DNA of 64,000 nt from Enterobacteriaceae bacterium RIT693 (GCA_009668225.1 WJYK01000004.1:124001-188000), one strand, 5' to 3'. Shown: positions 49,497 to 60,514, numbered from the stretch's first letter. Notes: generated by a model not told the origin, from the sequence alone. A program made the numbers and translations.

Positions 49497-51515
49497 ATGC
49501 ACAGAGCACACATGAAATTTTATACAGTTTCAGCCGGGATCCTGGCCCGAACAGCGCAGCTCGAGCCGATGCTCGGCCACCCGTTACATGCCTTCAAGGC
49601 CAGCATGAAGCTGTCGCAGGATGATGCGCTGGTCGGCTGGGGCCAAAAATCCAATACTCGTCAGATCAAACAGAAAGCCCATGAGCTCGGGCTGCCTTAC
49701 TGGCAACTGGAAGATGGCTTTATCGGATATATTGGCCATCCCGCAAGGGGGGGCAAGGCCGTTTCTCTGATTGCCGACTCTGTAGGCATTTACTACGATG
49801 CCCGCCAGCCCAGCCAGCTTGAAGAACTGATTGCCACGCCGTGTGATGCCAGCATGCTGGCGCGTGCCGGGGCGCTCATCGGCGAGCTGCTACGCCTCGG
49901 CATCACCAAGTACAACTGTTATGCCGCGGGCAGCGCTTTACCCGACGTGCTCGCCGCGCGCCTGCAGCATGACAGCCGTCTTAAGGTGTTGCTGATAGAC
50001 CAGGTGGCGGGGGATCTCTCCATTCCGGGCGCCCTGGCCAGCGAAGCGGATTTTGTCGAGATGGTCGCTGCGGCGCGGCGTAACCACCCTGGAGCCCGTT
50101 TGCTGCTGCGCACGCACCCGGATACCCGTCTGGGAAAGAAGCGCGGCGTGCTGGCGCGTTTGCAGCTGGATGACGTGGAAGTGGTGGCCGATCACTGCCA
50201 TCCCCATGCTCTGCTGAATCAGGTGGAGGCGGTCTATACTGTCTCCTCGCAGATGGGCTTTGAAGCCCTGCTGCTGGGCAAAACGGTGCACTGCTTCGGC
50301 ATGCCGTTTTACGCCGGCTGGGGGCTTACTCACGACAGTAAAACCTGCCCACGTCGCCAGGGGCCGATCGCCTTGCCTCAGCTGGTGGCGGCGGCACTGA
50401 TCCTCTATCCACGCTATCTGGACCCGGTGCTGGGCCAGCGTTGCGAGGTGGAGCAGGTACTGGACATCATTGCCCAACAGCAGAGCCCGGCGCCACGCTA
50501 TCGCCGCCTGTATATGGTGGGCTTCTCGTTGTGGAAACGTGCATTTATGCGAGTCTTCTGTCAGCCACTGGCTGAGGAGCTGCGCTTTGTCCGCATGCTC
50601 CCTAAACAGCTGGCCTCTGACGAGCAGGTGCTGGTGTGGGGAAGTCATCATCCCGAACTCGAGGGAGCGATCCGGGTAGAGGATGGCTTTATCCGCTCCC
50701 GAGGGCTGGGCTCGAACCTGTGCCGCCCTTCATCGCTCTCCATCGACCCTATGGGGATCTACTTCGATAGCCGTCGTCCGAGCGGGCTGGAGCAGTTGCT
50801 TAACCAACAGCGGCTAAGTGAACAGGCGCTGGCGCGGGGTACGGCGCTGGTCGAGCTGCTCCGCCAGCATGGGGTCAGCAAGTATAACGTTGGTACCGTG
50901 CAACCGTTCACGCCGCCTGGCGACGGACGTTCGCTGGTGCTGGTGGTGGGCCAGGTCGATGGCGATGCCTCGATCCTGACCGGCAGCCCCGTCATTCGCA
51001 GCAATGAACAGCTGCTGTGGGCGGTACGCGCTGCCCGGCCAGACGCGCATATCATGTTTAAACCGCATCCGGACGTGGTGGCCGGAAACCGGGAAGGGGA
51101 GATCTCTGCGGAATGCCTGGCGGCCTGCGTCGACAGCCTGGTGCTGGATCTCGGCCTGACCAGTCTGTATCCCCATGTCGATGAGCTGCACACGATGACC
51201 TCCCTTAGCGGGTTTGAAGCGCTGGTGCAGGGTGTCAGGGTCACTACCTGGGGCCAGCCGTTCTACAGCGGCTGGGGGCTGACGGAAGATATCCACCCGG
51301 CTGAGCGCCGTCAGCGTACCCTGCCGCTTGCGGCATTGGTTTACCTGACGCTGGTCGCCTATCCGCGCTATATCGACTGGCAAAGTGGCCTGTGGATGAG
51401 CCCGGAACAGCTGATTCACCTGCTTGCAGCACAAGGGAGTATCTCATCACAAAAAACCGGTCGTTGGCAGCGCTGGCAGCGCAAGCTGAGCTATCTGGTA
51501 GAGACGCTTCGCTAA
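49497..51515 (+). CDS. kpsC: KpsC, dual-domain beta-Kdo transferase (locus B)
   Basis: 672 residues with the same double Capsule_synth plan as locus A: QLEDGFIGYIGHP then RVEDGFIRSRGLG, IYYDARQPS then IYFDSRRPS, RTHPDTRLG then KPHPDVVAG, and YAGWGLT then YSGWGLT. The first domain lost some consensus (FIGYIGHP in place of FIRSFGLG), a normal KpsC asymmetry or a divergence. The ATG at 49497 has GAGGTG upstream; an ATG at 49512 is also possible. Confidence 0.94.
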   Translation: MHRAHMKFYTVSAGILARTAQLEPMLGHPLHAFKASMKLSQDDALVGWGQKSNTRQIKQKAHELGLPYWQLEDGFIGYIGHPARGGKAVSLIADSVGIYYDARQPSQLEELIATPCDASMLARAGALIGELLRLGITKYNCYAAGSALPDVLAARLQHDSRLKVLLIDQVAGDLSIPGALASEADFVEMVAAARRNHPGARLLLRTHPDTRLGKKRGVLARLQLDDVEVVADHCHPHALLNQVEAVYTVSSQMGFEALLLGKTVHCFGMPFYAGWGLTHDSKTCPRRQGPIALPQLVAAALILYPRYLDPVLGQRCEVEQVLDIIAQQQSPAPRYRRLYMVGFSLWKRAFMRVFCQPLAEELRFVRMLPKQLASDEQVLVWGSHHPELEGAIRVEDGFIRSRGLGSNLCRPSSLSIDPMGIYFDSRRPSGLEQLLNQQRLSEQALARGTALVELLRQHGVSKYNVGTVQPFTPPGDGRSLVLVVGQVDGDASILTGSPVIRSNEQLLWAVRAARPDAHIMFKPHPDVVAGNREGEISAECLAACVDSLVLDLGLTSLYPHVDELHTMTSLSGFEALVQGVRVTTWGQPFYSGWGLTEDIHPAERRQRTLPLAALVYLTLVAYPRYIDWQSGLWMSPEQLIHLLAAQGSISSQKTGRWQRWQRKLSYLVETLR

Positions 51516-51600
51516 CTCACTCATCATCCTGACCCACAAAAAAGCGGTCATCAGGCCGTGACTCACCGGCTTTATCAACGAATCCGATCCGGGAAAACTA

Positions 51601-52839
51601 ATGGAAGAGCAAGCTATCAGCCATTTGCATAATGGCCGTCGATATCTTTTATTGCAGGGACCGATGGGGCCCTGTTTTTCACGTCTGGCAAAATGGCTGC
51701 AACACCGCCGCCGTGAAGTAAAGCAGGTCTGCTTCAATGCCGGAGATGCATGGTATGCCGCGAAGGAGACCGCGCTGCACTACACCGGCCCGGTGAAAAA
51801 CTTTGCCTTCTGGTTGCACGAGCTACACCAGGATTATCCGTTCGACACCCTCGTCTGTTTTGGCGATTGCCGACCGATGCATGTCGAAGCGAAGAAGTGG
51901 GCGCATAGCAAATCCATCGATTTCCTGGTGTTTGAAGAGGGCTATTTCCGCCCGTTTTATATCACCCTGGAAAAAGGGGGGGTGAATGCCTTCTCATCGA
52001 TGCCCATCGATGCGAAGTATTATCGCGAGCAACCCCTGCCGGAGCTGAAAACGCCGACGCCGTGGAAACCGAACGCCTTCAATCGTGCCTCACACGCCAT
52101 GCTCTATTATGCAGCGGGCTGGTTTGGCCGCTATCGTTACCGGGGCTATCGCCACCACAAGTCGTTCTCTCCATGGTATGAGATGCGCTGCTGGTTTCGT
52201 GCAGGTTGCCGTAAACAGTGGTATCGCTGGCAGCAGCGCCATCTGCTGAGCCATATTACCGGTGAACTTGATAACCAGTACTATCTGGCCATTTTGCAGG
52301 TGTACAACGATAGCCAGATTATTCACCATAGCCCATATAAAGACGTGCGCGACTATATTGAAACCGTGATCCACTCGTTTGCCCGCCATGCGTCGAAAGC
52401 GCGCCATCTGGTGTTCAAGCATCATCCCATGGATCGTGGCCACCGCTATTATGGCACCCTGATCAACAAGCTGGCTGAAAAGTACGGTATTACCGGCAGA
52501 GTGATATACGTTCACGATCTTTCTCTACCCGCACTGCTGACCCATACCCGGGCTGTGATCACCGTGAACAGCACCGCAGGACTGTCGGCGCTGATCCATA
52601 ACAAGCCGCTCAAGGTGATGGGGAAGGCGCTGTATGATATTGAAGGATTAACCTGGCAGGGAACGCTGAACCAGTTCTGGCAATCGGATTTTGTCCCCGA
52701 CAAAGCGTTATTCAGGCGTTTTCGTACCCATTTACTTTATAAAACGCAAATCAATGCCGTCTTTTACGGCAAGTCCGACTGGCTCAACATCCCAACAGAA
52801 ATCACGTTACCTGAAACCCCTTCCGAGCTCGAACGCTAA
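51601..52839 (+). CDS. kpsS: KpsS, capsule lipid primer Kdo transferase (locus B)
   Basis: 412 residues. It shares most blocks with the locus A copy: RRYLLLQGPMGPCFSRLAKW, FDTLVCFGDCRPMH, FLVFEEGYFRPFYITLE, VFKHHPMDRGHR and NSTAGLSALIHNKPLKVMGKALYDI. Last gene of locus B, in kpsCS order as in group 3 region 3. No clear terminator follows before the rpoD terminator at 52979. Confidence 0.95.
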   Translation: MEEQAISHLHNGRRYLLLQGPMGPCFSRLAKWLQHRRREVKQVCFNAGDAWYAAKETALHYTGPVKNFAFWLHELHQDYPFDTLVCFGDCRPMHVEAKKWAHSKSIDFLVFEEGYFRPFYITLEKGGVNAFSSMPIDAKYYREQPLPELKTPTPWKPNAFNRASHAMLYYAAGWFGRYRYRGYRHHKSFSPWYEMRCWFRAGCRKQWYRWQQRHLLSHITGELDNQYYLAILQVYNDSQIIHHSPYKDVRDYIETVIHSFARHASKARHLVFKHHPMDRGHRYYGTLINKLAEKYGITGRVIYVHDLSLPALLTHTRAVITVNSTAGLSALIHNKPLKVMGKALYDIEGLTWQGTLNQFWQSDFVPDKALFRRFRTHLLYKTQINAVFYGKSDWLNIPTEITLPETPSELER

Positions 52840-52978
52840 TTAAGCATCGTGAAAGGCAAATTTCACTGGCGTCTCTGCCCTTTTGGCACCCTTATCCCCG
52901 TTACTGATGTTTATTCCAACTCAAACCTGATAGGCAAACCGTTACGTATGAGGGGAATTGGTCGGGCGGTTTTGAGAC

Positions 52979-53007
52979 AAAAAAACGCCACCGATTAGGG
53001 TGGCGTT
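52979..53007 (-). terminator. rpoD terminator
   Basis: AACGCCACC-(6 bases)-GGTGGCGTT with a run of seven A on the left, i.e. T run on the minus strand, 22 bp past the rpoD stop. It may also hinder transcripts from kpsS. Confidence 0.88.
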
Positions 53008-53028
53008 ATGCTGTTTTCGCGTAAACGA

Positions 53029-54873
53029 TTAATCGTCCAGGAAGCTACGCAGCACTTCAGAGCGGCTTGGGTGGCGCAGTTTGCGCAGCGCCTTCGCTTC
53101 GATCTGACGGATACGTTCACGGGTAACGTCGAACTGTTTACCCACTTCTTCCAGCGTGTGGTCGGTATTCATGTCGATACCGAAGCGCATACGCAGGACT
53201 TTCGCTTCACGCGCTGTCAGGCCAGCCAGAACGTCGTGCGTCGCGGAACGTAGGCTTTCGGAGGTAGCAGAATCCAGCGGCAGCTCGAGGGTAGTATCCT
53301 CGATGAAGTCACCCAGATGCGAATCTTCATCGTCGCCAATTGGCGTTTCCATGGAGATAGGCTCTTTGGCAATTTTCAGCACTTTACGGATTTTGTCTTC
53401 CGGCATTAGCATACGCTCGGCCAGCTCTTCCGGCGTTGGCTCACGGCCCATCTCTTGCAGCATCTGGCGCGAAATACGGTTGAGCTTGTTGATGGTCTCA
53501 ATCATATGCACCGGAATACGGATGGTACGCGCCTGGTCGGCGATGGAGCGGGTGATAGCCTGACGGATCCACCAGGTCGCATAAGTTGAGAACTTATAAC
53601 CACGACGGTATTCAAACTTATCAACGGCTTTCATCAGGCCGATGTTGCCTTCCTGGATCAGGTCAAGGAACTGCAGACCACGGTTGGTGTATTTCTTGGC
53701 GATAGAAATAACCAGACGCAAGTTGGCTTCGACCATCTCTTTCTTCGCACGGCGGGCTTTCGCTTCACCGATGGACATGCGGCGGTTGATGTCTTTCACC
53801 TGCTCAATGGTCAGGCCGGTTTCTTCTTCAATCTGCTGCAGTTTCTGCAGGCCGCGGTGAACGTCATCTGCCACATCGTGCAGCTTTTCAGACCACGGCT
53901 TGTTCATTGCAATGGCGGCGTTGAACCAGGTTTCGCTGGTTTCGTTGCCGGTGAACAGGGTAATGAAGTTTTTCTTCGGCATTTTACACTGCTCAACACA
54001 CAGCTTCATGATGATACGTTCTTGAGTACGAACGCGGTCCATCATGACGCGCATGCTGTTAACCAGGTAGTCGAACTGCTTCGGCACCAGGCGGAACTGT
54101 TTGAAGACTTCAGACAGCTGCTGGATCTCCGCGGCGGCGTCAGCGTGGCTGCGGCCTTTCGCTTTGATGGTGTCGCGAGCGACTTCGTACTGCTTACGCA
54201 GTTCACCGAATTTTTCGCGCGCCAGTTCCGGGTCGATGCTGTTGTCATCGTCGGAGCTATCGTCGTCAGACTCTTCGTCTTCGTCCTCATCGTCGTCCAT
54301 CTCTTCCTGAGAGAGTTCGGAGCCTACGTGAGTCGCGGTTGGCGCGAGGTCTTCTTCAGCATTCGGGTCGACAAAGCCGGTGATCAGGTCGGACAGCCGC
54401 GCTTCTTCGGCTTCTACGCGATCGTACTGCTCCAGCAGATAGGTGATCGCTTCCGGATACTCGGCAACCGAGCACTGCACCTGGTTGATACCGTCTTCGA
54501 TACGCTTCGCGATATCGATCTCACCCTCACGGGTTAACAGTTCAACGGTACCCATTTCGCGCATATACATACGCACCGGGTCGGTGGTGCGTCCGATCTC
54601 GGACTCCACGCTGGACAGTACCTGAGCGGCCGCTTCTTCCGCGTCTTCGTCGGTATTATTAGAGTTTTCAGCAAGCAAAAGATCATCGGCATCAGGGGCT
54701 TCTTCCATCACCTGAATGCCCATGTCGTTGATCATTTGGATGATGTCTTCGATCTGATCGGAGTCGACGATATCTTCCGGCAGATGGTCATTGACCTCGG
54801 CATAGGTCAGATAGCCTTGCTCCTTACCACGTTGGACAAGAAGCTTGAGCTGTGACTGCGGGTTTTGCTCCAT
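53029..54873 (-). CDS. rpoD: RNA polymerase sigma factor RpoD (sigma 70)
   Basis: 614 residues from the ATG at 54873 ([20 protein letters not shown]); the frame runs further upstream but without homology. All sigma-70 regions are present: region 1.1, region 1.2 ([11 protein letters not shown]), an acidic non-conserved insert with [18 protein letters not shown], region 2 ([34 protein letters not shown]), region 3 and region 4 with helix-turn-helix [20 protein letters not shown]. End of the rpsU-dnaG-rpoD operon. Confidence 0.99.
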   Translation of the reverse strand: MEQNPQSQLKLLVQRGKEQGYLTYAEVNDHLPEDIVDSDQIEDIIQMINDMGIQVMEEAPDADDLLLAENSNNTDEDAEEAAAQVLSSVESEIGRTTDPVRMYMREMGTVELLTREGEIDIAKRIEDGINQVQCSVAEYPEAITYLLEQYDRVEAEEARLSDLITGFVDPNAEEDLAPTATHVGSELSQEEMDDDEDEDEESDDDSSDDDNSIDPELAREKFGELRKQYEVARDTIKAKGRSHADAAAEIQQLSEVFKQFRLVPKQFDYLVNSMRVMMDRVRTQERIIMKLCVEQCKMPKKNFITLFTGNETSETWFNAAIAMNKPWSEKLHDVADDVHRGLQKLQQIEEETGLTIEQVKDINRRMSIGEAKARRAKKEMVEANLRLVISIAKKYTNRGLQFLDLIQEGNIGLMKAVDKFEYRRGYKFSTYATWWIRQAITRSIADQARTIRIPVHMIETINKLNRISRQMLQEMGREPTPEELAERMLMPEDKIRKVLKIAKEPISMETPIGDDEDSHLGDFIEDTTLELPLDSATSESLRSATHDVLAGLTAREAKVLRMRFGIDMNTDHTLEEVGKQFDVTRERIRQIEAKALRKLRHPSRSEVLRSFLDD

Positions 54874-55023
54874 AAGACGGTATCCACACTTCAGTATTAG
54901 GGTTGTGTCGGTAGGCGTTGCCGCCAACAATAACGTACGAGGGCTGATTTATTTTTATGCCGCAGCCCGTCAGTGCGGCGTTCGGGGGTGACCCGATCAA
55001 TGTTCGGCAATTAAGCCGCGAAT

Positions 55024-56769
55024 CTATTTTTTGGCGCGCGATTGCGTTATCACGCGAACTTCTTCACGCTCCGCCGGGGTCAGCCCCGTCGTTCTGGAAC
55101 GTGCCATTAATTCTTCAAACCTTAACTCTAGCGCCGACTCGAAAAGATGGTCCAGCGAGTCGGTGAACGTTTTTTCAGCAATATCCCTATCTGCTATATC
55201 GTCCCACGCCGAGAGTTTTTCAAGGGTCGTGGCCTCATTTGTTCCACGATATTGTTCCAGCAGCTGTCCGGTAGTTAACCCCGGCTGCGCCAGACAGGCG
55301 TCAACCAGGCTGCTGAACAGCGTTAAACCCGGCAGCTTTGTGGCATCCAGCCCGCTAAGTGGCGGGACCAGCGGTGCCAGTTCCGGATTCTGTACCAGCA
55401 ACCCTATCAGTATACGCATGGTTGTGCGTTTTAGCTGAGGTGCCGGGCGAGGTGTAGCACCTTCAGCCTGTTTGGGCATCAGCTTTTCAAGCTGGCTGTC
55501 GTCCAGGATACCGAGCTTGTTGCCCAGCTCCTGGCGCAGATAGATACGCAGCGTTTCGCCGGGGACCTGGCTAATCAGCGGCAGAGCCAGCGTGCTTAAC
55601 CGCGCTCTTCCGTCTGGCGTACTCAGGTCAACCTGAGGCATCAGGCTGTTAAACAGGAAAGTGGAGAGCGGCTGAGCCTGCTCCATCCGCGCTTCGAACG
55701 CGTCCTTTCCTTCTTTACGCACCAGCGTATCCGGGTCTTCGCCGTCGGGCAGGAACATAAAGCGCAGCTGACGACCGTCCGTCATATAAGGTAGCGCAGT
55801 TTCCAGCGCCCGCCATGCCGCGTCTCGTCCTGCGCGATCGCCGTCATAGCAGCAGACCACGTTATCCGTTACCCGGAACAGCAGCTGAATATGATCGGCG
55901 GTTGTGGAGGTGCCAAGGGACGCTACGGCGTAAGAAATGCCGTACTGCGCCAGCGCAACCACATCCATATATCCTTCGACTACCAGAAGACGCGCCGGTT
56001 CCGGCTGGCTCTGCTGGGCTTCATACAGGCCATACAGCTGGCGGCCCTTGTGAAAAATGTCGGTTTCCGGGGAGTTCAGGTACTTCGGCAGGGCATCGCC
56101 CAGCACGCGTCCACCAAACCCGATGACCCGGCCGCGTTTATCGCGAATCGGGAACATGACGCGCTCGCGAAAGCGGTCATAGCTGCGGCCCTGGTCATTG
56201 GTGACCAGCATGCCGGCGTCCGTCAGAGCCTGGCGATTTTCACTGTTGCCGCCAAAGCGTTTAAGCGCATTGTCCCAGCCTGGTGGCGCATAGCCGATGG
56301 CGAAGTGGCTAATCACCTCATCGCTCAGGCCGCGCTTGCCCAGATACTGGCGCGCCGGTTCTGCGGCGGGCTGCTTCAGGGACTGCTGATAAAAGGCGTT
56401 CAGGCCGTCCATCAGTTGATACAGGCTTTGGCGCTGGTGTCGCTCGATCTGGCTTGGGCCGTTGCCAGCCTCGTACGGCACTTCAAGGTTGTGCATAGTC
56501 GCCAGTTCTTCAACGCTTTCGACAAACTCAAGCTTGTCGTAGTTCATCAGGAAGTCCAGGGCGTTACCGTGTGCACCACAGCCAAAGCAGTGGTAAAACT
56601 GTTTATCACCGTTAACGGTGAAAGAAGGGGTTTTCTCGTTATGGAATGGACAACATGCGTGGTAATTCTTGCCCTGCTTTTTCAGCTTCACGCGAGCATC
56701 GATCAGGTCGACGATATCGGTGCGAGCGATCAGGTCATTGATAAAAACACGCGGGATTCGTCCAGCCAT
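55024..56769 (-). CDS. dnaG: DNA primase
   Basis: 581 residues from the ATG at 56769 (MAGRIPRVFINDLIART), the E. coli length. N-terminal zinc finger (CCPFHNEKTPSF and HCFGCGAHG), Toprim core (VVEGYMDVVALAQYG and CYDGDRAGRDAAW), and C-terminal DnaB-binding helices. Middle gene of the macromolecular synthesis operon. Confidence 0.99.
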   Translation of the reverse strand: MAGRIPRVFINDLIARTDIVDLIDARVKLKKQGKNYHACCPFHNEKTPSFTVNGDKQFYHCFGCGAHGNALDFLMNYDKLEFVESVEELATMHNLEVPYEAGNGPSQIERHQRQSLYQLMDGLNAFYQQSLKQPAAEPARQYLGKRGLSDEVISHFAIGYAPPGWDNALKRFGGNSENRQALTDAGMLVTNDQGRSYDRFRERVMFPIRDKRGRVIGFGGRVLGDALPKYLNSPETDIFHKGRQLYGLYEAQQSQPEPARLLVVEGYMDVVALAQYGISYAVASLGTSTTADHIQLLFRVTDNVVCCYDGDRAGRDAAWRALETALPYMTDGRQLRFMFLPDGEDPDTLVRKEGKDAFEARMEQAQPLSTFLFNSLMPQVDLSTPDGRARLSTLALPLISQVPGETLRIYLRQELGNKLGILDDSQLEKLMPKQAEGATPRPAPQLKRTTMRILIGLLVQNPELAPLVPPLSGLDATKLPGLTLFSSLVDACLAQPGLTTGQLLEQYRGTNEATTLEKLSAWDDIADRDIAEKTFTDSLDHLFESALELRFEELMARSRTTGLTPAEREEVRVITQSRAKK

Positions 56770-56900
56770 AGGCCCCATGCTATATCCGTCATCTCTCAGG
56801 CGATGGCCTAAAAGCTCAGGGATATGTCAGTTTATAAACGAGAATAAGCCGCGCATTCCTTTCGGAAGCACGGCCTTATAACTACTACTCAGTCTGAAGT

Positions 56901-56917
56901 TGAGGAGTGAATCCTCA
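56901..56917 (-). terminator. Hairpin between rpsU and dnaG
   Basis: TGAGGA-gtgaa-TCCTCA just past rpsU with no T run. In E. coli the rpsU-dnaG gap holds a partial terminator and RNA processing point that lower dnaG expression; this hairpin is in the same place. Confidence 0.55.
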
Positions 56918-56922
56918 GAAGA

Positions 56923-57387
<465 letters not shown>

Positions 57388-58401
57388 ATGCGTGTACTGG
57401 GAATCGAAACATCCTGTGATGAAACCGGCATCGCCATTTATGACGATGAGAAAGGGTTATTAGCCAACCAATTGTATAGTCAGGTGAAACTGCACGCTGA
57501 CTACGGCGGCGTGGTGCCGGAGCTGGCCTCCCGCGATCACGTTCGCAAGACCGTGCCGCTTATCCAGGCCGCGCTGAAAGAAGCCGGATTAACCGCAAAA
57601 GATATCGACGGCGTAGCCTATACCGCCGGGCCGGGTCTGGTGGGCGCGCTGCTGGTTGGCGCCACGATTGGCCGCTCGCTGGCGTTTGCCTGGGATGTGC
57701 CAGCCGTGCCGGTACACCATATGGAAGGTCACCTGCTGGCCCCTATGCTGGAAGACAATCCGCCCGAGTTTCCGTTTGTCGCGCTGCTGGTTTCCGGCGG
57801 CCATACCCAGCTGATAAGCGTCACCGGCATTGGTAAATATGAACTGCTGGGCGAGTCTATCGACGATGCGGCCGGTGAGGCATTTGATAAAACCGCCAAG
57901 CTGCTGGGGCTCGACTATCCAGGTGGGCCGCTGCTGTCCAAAATGGCGGCGCAGGGTACGGCGGGGCGCTTTACCTTCCCACGCCCGATGACCGACCGTC
58001 CGGGGATGGACTTTAGCTTCTCTGGTCTGAAAACCTTTGCCGCAAACACCATTCGCGATAACGACGCTGACGATCGGACTCGCGCAGATATCGCCCGCGC
58101 CTTCGAAGATGCGGTGGTGGATACGTTGGCCATTAAATGTAAACGTGCGCTCGATCATACCGGCTTTAAGCGGCTGGTGATGGCGGGCGGCGTGAGCGCA
58201 AACCGTACTCTGCGCGCAAAACTGGCCGAGATGATGACCAAACGCCGCGGCGAAGTGTTTTATGCTCGCCCGGAGTTTTGCACCGATAATGGCGCAATGA
58301 TTGCCTATGCCGGGATGATTCGCCTGAAAGCCGGTACGGCTGGTGAACTTAGCGTTAGCGTCCGACCGCGCTGGCCGCTGGCGGAATTGCCTGCCGCCTG
58401 A
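57388..58401 (+). CDS. tsaD: tRNA threonylcarbamoyladenosine transferase TsaD
   Basis: 337 residues, ASKHA fold. Iron ligands His111 and His115 in VPVHHMEGH; nucleotide motifs [15 protein letters not shown] and [12 protein letters not shown]. It transfers threonylcarbamoyl to A37 of ANN-reading tRNAs with TsaB and TsaE. Divergent from rpsU as in E. coli. Confidence 0.99.
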   Translation: MRVLGIETSCDETGIAIYDDEKGLLANQLYSQVKLHADYGGVVPELASRDHVRKTVPLIQAALKEAGLTAKDIDGVAYTAGPGLVGALLVGATIGRSLAFAWDVPAVPVHHMEGHLLAPMLEDNPPEFPFVALLVSGGHTQLISVTGIGKYELLGESIDDAAGEAFDKTAKLLGLDYPGGPLLSKMAAQGTAGRFTFPRPMTDRPGMDFSFSGLKTFAANTIRDNDADDRTRADIARAFEDAVVDTLAIKCKRALDHTGFKRLVMAGGVSANRTLRAKLAEMMTKRRGEVFYARPEFCTDNGAMIAYAGMIRLKAGTAGELSVSVRPRWPLAELPAA

Positions 58402-58411
58402 TAAGCAAACT

Positions 58412-58439
58412 AAAAGGAGCGTTTAACCGCTCCTTTTTT
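58412..58439 (+). terminator. tsaD terminator
   Basis: AAAAGGAGCG-tttaac-CGCTCCTTTTTT, 10 bp after the tsaD stop; a strong stem with a T run. Confidence 0.9.
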
Positions 58440-58559
58440 GTGCCTGAAATTCTATCTCTCACGTAATACTCTGCAACAAACCAAAGCGGAATTTGCCCGG
58501 TACTTTCGGCGCACAATCCGGCAATCTATTGCCCAACCTGACTGAATCTGGAGAACACC

Positions 58560-59354
58560 GTGTCCGATATCCTCAGCAAAATTATTGCCGTTAAGCACGA
58601 GGAGATTGCCGCCGCCAAAAAAGCAATTTCCCTAAGCCAGCTTGCCGAGCAGGCGGCCGCACAGAACCACCGTGATTTTGTTGCCGCGCTGCGCCACAAG
58701 CGTGATGCAGGCCTGGCCGGCGTGATTGCCGAAGTGAAAAAGGCCAGCCCGTCGAAAGGGGTGATTCGTGAGCGTTTCAATCCCGCTGAGATAGCGGCTT
58801 CTTATCAACAGGGGGGCGCCGCCTGCCTGTCGGTACTGACTGACGTGCAGTTCTTCCAGGGCAGCGCGGCCTATCTGCAACAGGCTCGTGCCGCCTGCGA
58901 GCTGCCGGTTTTGCGTAAAGACTTTATGGTCGATCCGTGGCAGGTACTGGAAGCCAGGGCGATGGGGGCGGATTGTATCCTGCTTATTGTTTCTGCGCTT
59001 GAAGACGGCCAGATGCAGGAGCTTGAGGCGCAGGCCCACGAGCTGGGCATGGCGGTGCTGGTCGAGGTTCACGATGCCGATGAGCTGGAACGTTCGCTTC
59101 GCTTGACCACGCCGCTTATTGGCGTCAACAACCGTAATCTGCGTACCTTCGAGACTACGATAGAAACCACCATCAGCCTGTTGGCACAGCTGCCGGCGGA
59201 TCGCATGGTTGTGACCGAGTCAGGTATCTCTACGCGCGAGCATGTGATTCGCCTGCGCGAAGCTAACGTGAATAACTTCCTTGTCGGTGAAGCCTTTATG
59301 CGGGCAGATGAGCCGGGAAAAGAGCTTGCCGCGATGTTTTTCCCAGGCCGGTAA
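58560..59354 (+). CDS. trpC: Stand-alone indole-3-glycerol phosphate synthase
   Basis: A 264-residue monofunctional IGPS, GTG start with GGAGA upstream. Active-site blocks are present: [12 protein letters not shown] (Glu58, Lys60), VLRKDF (residues 117-122, Lys120), [11 protein letters not shown] and VTESGIST. It closes carboxyphenylamino-deoxyribulose phosphate to indole-3-glycerol phosphate. Enteric bacteria normally carry a TrpC-TrpF fusion of about 450 residues in the trp operon; this copy has no TrpF part, no trp neighbours, and lies where E. coli has the ttd genes. The type resembles that of beta- or other gamma-proteobacteria, suggesting transfer. It has its own terminator. Confidence 0.93.
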   Translation: MSDILSKIIAVKHEEIAAAKKAISLSQLAEQAAAQNHRDFVAALRHKRDAGLAGVIAEVKKASPSKGVIRERFNPAEIAASYQQGGAACLSVLTDVQFFQGSAAYLQQARAACELPVLRKDFMVDPWQVLEARAMGADCILLIVSALEDGQMQELEAQAHELGMAVLVEVHDADELERSLRLTTPLIGVNNRNLRTFETTIETTISLLAQLPADRMVVTESGISTREHVIRLREANVNNFLVGEAFMRADEPGKELAAMFFPGR

Positions 59355-59382
59355 ACGGTAGAGCGATTGTTAAACCAGGCCT

Positions 59383-59410
59383 AAAGCCCGCTGAGATAGC
59401 GGGCTTTTTT
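59383..59410 (+). terminator. Terminator after the stand-alone trpC
   Basis: AAAGCCCGCT-gagat-AGCGGGCTTTTTT; a classic Rho-independent terminator, so the following small gene has its own promoter. Confidence 0.92.
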
Positions 59411-59504
59411 ATTGATTTTTGGCAGGATTATGTTGATAACTGTCGCACACCTTAAGGTGTATTAAAAATGCAATTTATACAATAACGATAATGAGTGGGG
59501 CAAT

Positions 59505-59735
59505 ATGAGCGATAAATGGTTAACAACGCTGGTCACTAACGATCCGCAGGAAGGGTATGAGCTGGCCGTCACGCTGAGCCGTCGTGGGGTGAAAACCGTA
59601 CAGCCGGACCCAGACGTCCTGAAGAAACTGCGACCGGTCTACGCGAATGACGCGGATGCGCTGATTGCTTCCTCACAGGTGATTGCGATTCACTATCAGA
59701 CAATTGCGGCGGCGAATAACTACTGGAAGCCTTAG
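59505..59735 (+). CDS. Unrecognised 76-residue protein
   Basis: The ATG is preceded by GAGTGGGG. The product is soluble and globular-looking: KWLTTLVTNDPQEGYELAVTL, a middle ALIASSQVIAIHY, no signal peptide, no cysteine. It sits between two terminators (59383 and 59758), so it is a single-gene transcript. I do not recognise the family; the codon use looks like the neighbours, so it is probably real. Confidence 0.7.
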   Translation: MSDKWLTTLVTNDPQEGYELAVTLSRRGVKTVQPDPDVLKKLRPVYANDADALIASSQVIAIHYQTIAAANNYWKP

Positions 59736-59757
59736 CCGAACGAGGGGTTACAAAGTG

Positions 59758-59784
59758 AAAGGAGTGAGGAATCACTCCTTTTTT
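59758..59784. terminator. Terminator shared by the small gene and plsY
   Basis: AAAGGAGTGA-ggaa-TCACTCCTTTTTT. T run on the plus strand and A run on the left for the minus strand. The plsY stop codon (59772-59774) lies inside the hairpin. Confidence 0.88.
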
Positions 59785-60407
59785 GTTTCGTCTGCCGTAG
59801 TGCCTTTTTTCTTGCGGCGCAGCTTCGACCAAATCTTCGATTCTTGCCCACGCCACAGGCGTTGAATATTGTCATGGTGGCGCATCAAAATCAGGCAGGA
59901 AAGCATGGCGACCGGGAAGGTGAACTGCGGCTTGAACCACCAGACATAAAACGGGGCGATAAGCGCGCTGATAATGGCGCCGAGGGAAGAGTAGCCGCTT
60001 AATAATACGCTCAGCAGCCAGGTACCCGCCATCACGCCGGTTAAATCCCAGCCGATAGGTGCAATCGCACCAAACGCCGTTGCCACGCCTTTCCCACCGC
60101 GAAACTTAAAGAACACCGGCCAGATATGGCCCAGGCAAGCGGCGATAGCAATCAGCCCGAGCCAGAAGGGCGTTACGCCCAACGCCCACGCTGCCCAGAC
60201 CGGCAGCATACCTTTCAGTACGTCAAAAATCAGTACCGCTGCGGCTGCACCTTTACCGCCAATGCGTAACACATTGGTTGCTCCTGGATTACCGGAGCCG
60301 CTCTCGCGTGGATCGGGGAGACCGGCAATGCGGCAAACCAGAATGGCGCTAGAAATCGAGCCGCAAAGATACGCGAGGAGGATCATACCAAGCGCGATTG
60401 CACTCAT
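59772..60407 (-). CDS. plsY: Acyl-phosphate glycerol-3-phosphate acyltransferase
   Basis: 211 residues from the ATG at 60407 ([20 protein letters not shown]). Multi-pass membrane protein with the motifs [25 protein letters not shown] and a basic C-terminus KLRRKKK. It acylates glycerol 3-phosphate in phospholipid synthesis. Divergent from folB, as in E. coli. Confidence 0.97.
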   Translation of the reverse strand: MSAIALGMILLAYLCGSISSAILVCRIAGLPDPRESGSGNPGATNVLRIGGKGAAAAVLIFDVLKGMLPVWAAWALGVTPFWLGLIAIAACLGHIWPVFFKFRGGKGVATAFGAIAPIGWDLTGVMAGTWLLSVLLSGYSSLGAIISALIAPFYVWWFKPQFTFPVAMLSCLILMRHHDNIQRLWRGQESKIWSKLRRKKKGTTADETKKE

Positions 60408-60514
60408 AACGCTGTTCCATGTTGAAAGTGTCGAAGTCTTCTTTGCATCTGTGGATAATACGCATATTTCGCCGGAAGTGGTATCCGGCATGACTAAAAA
60501 CCGGGCAGGGCGTG

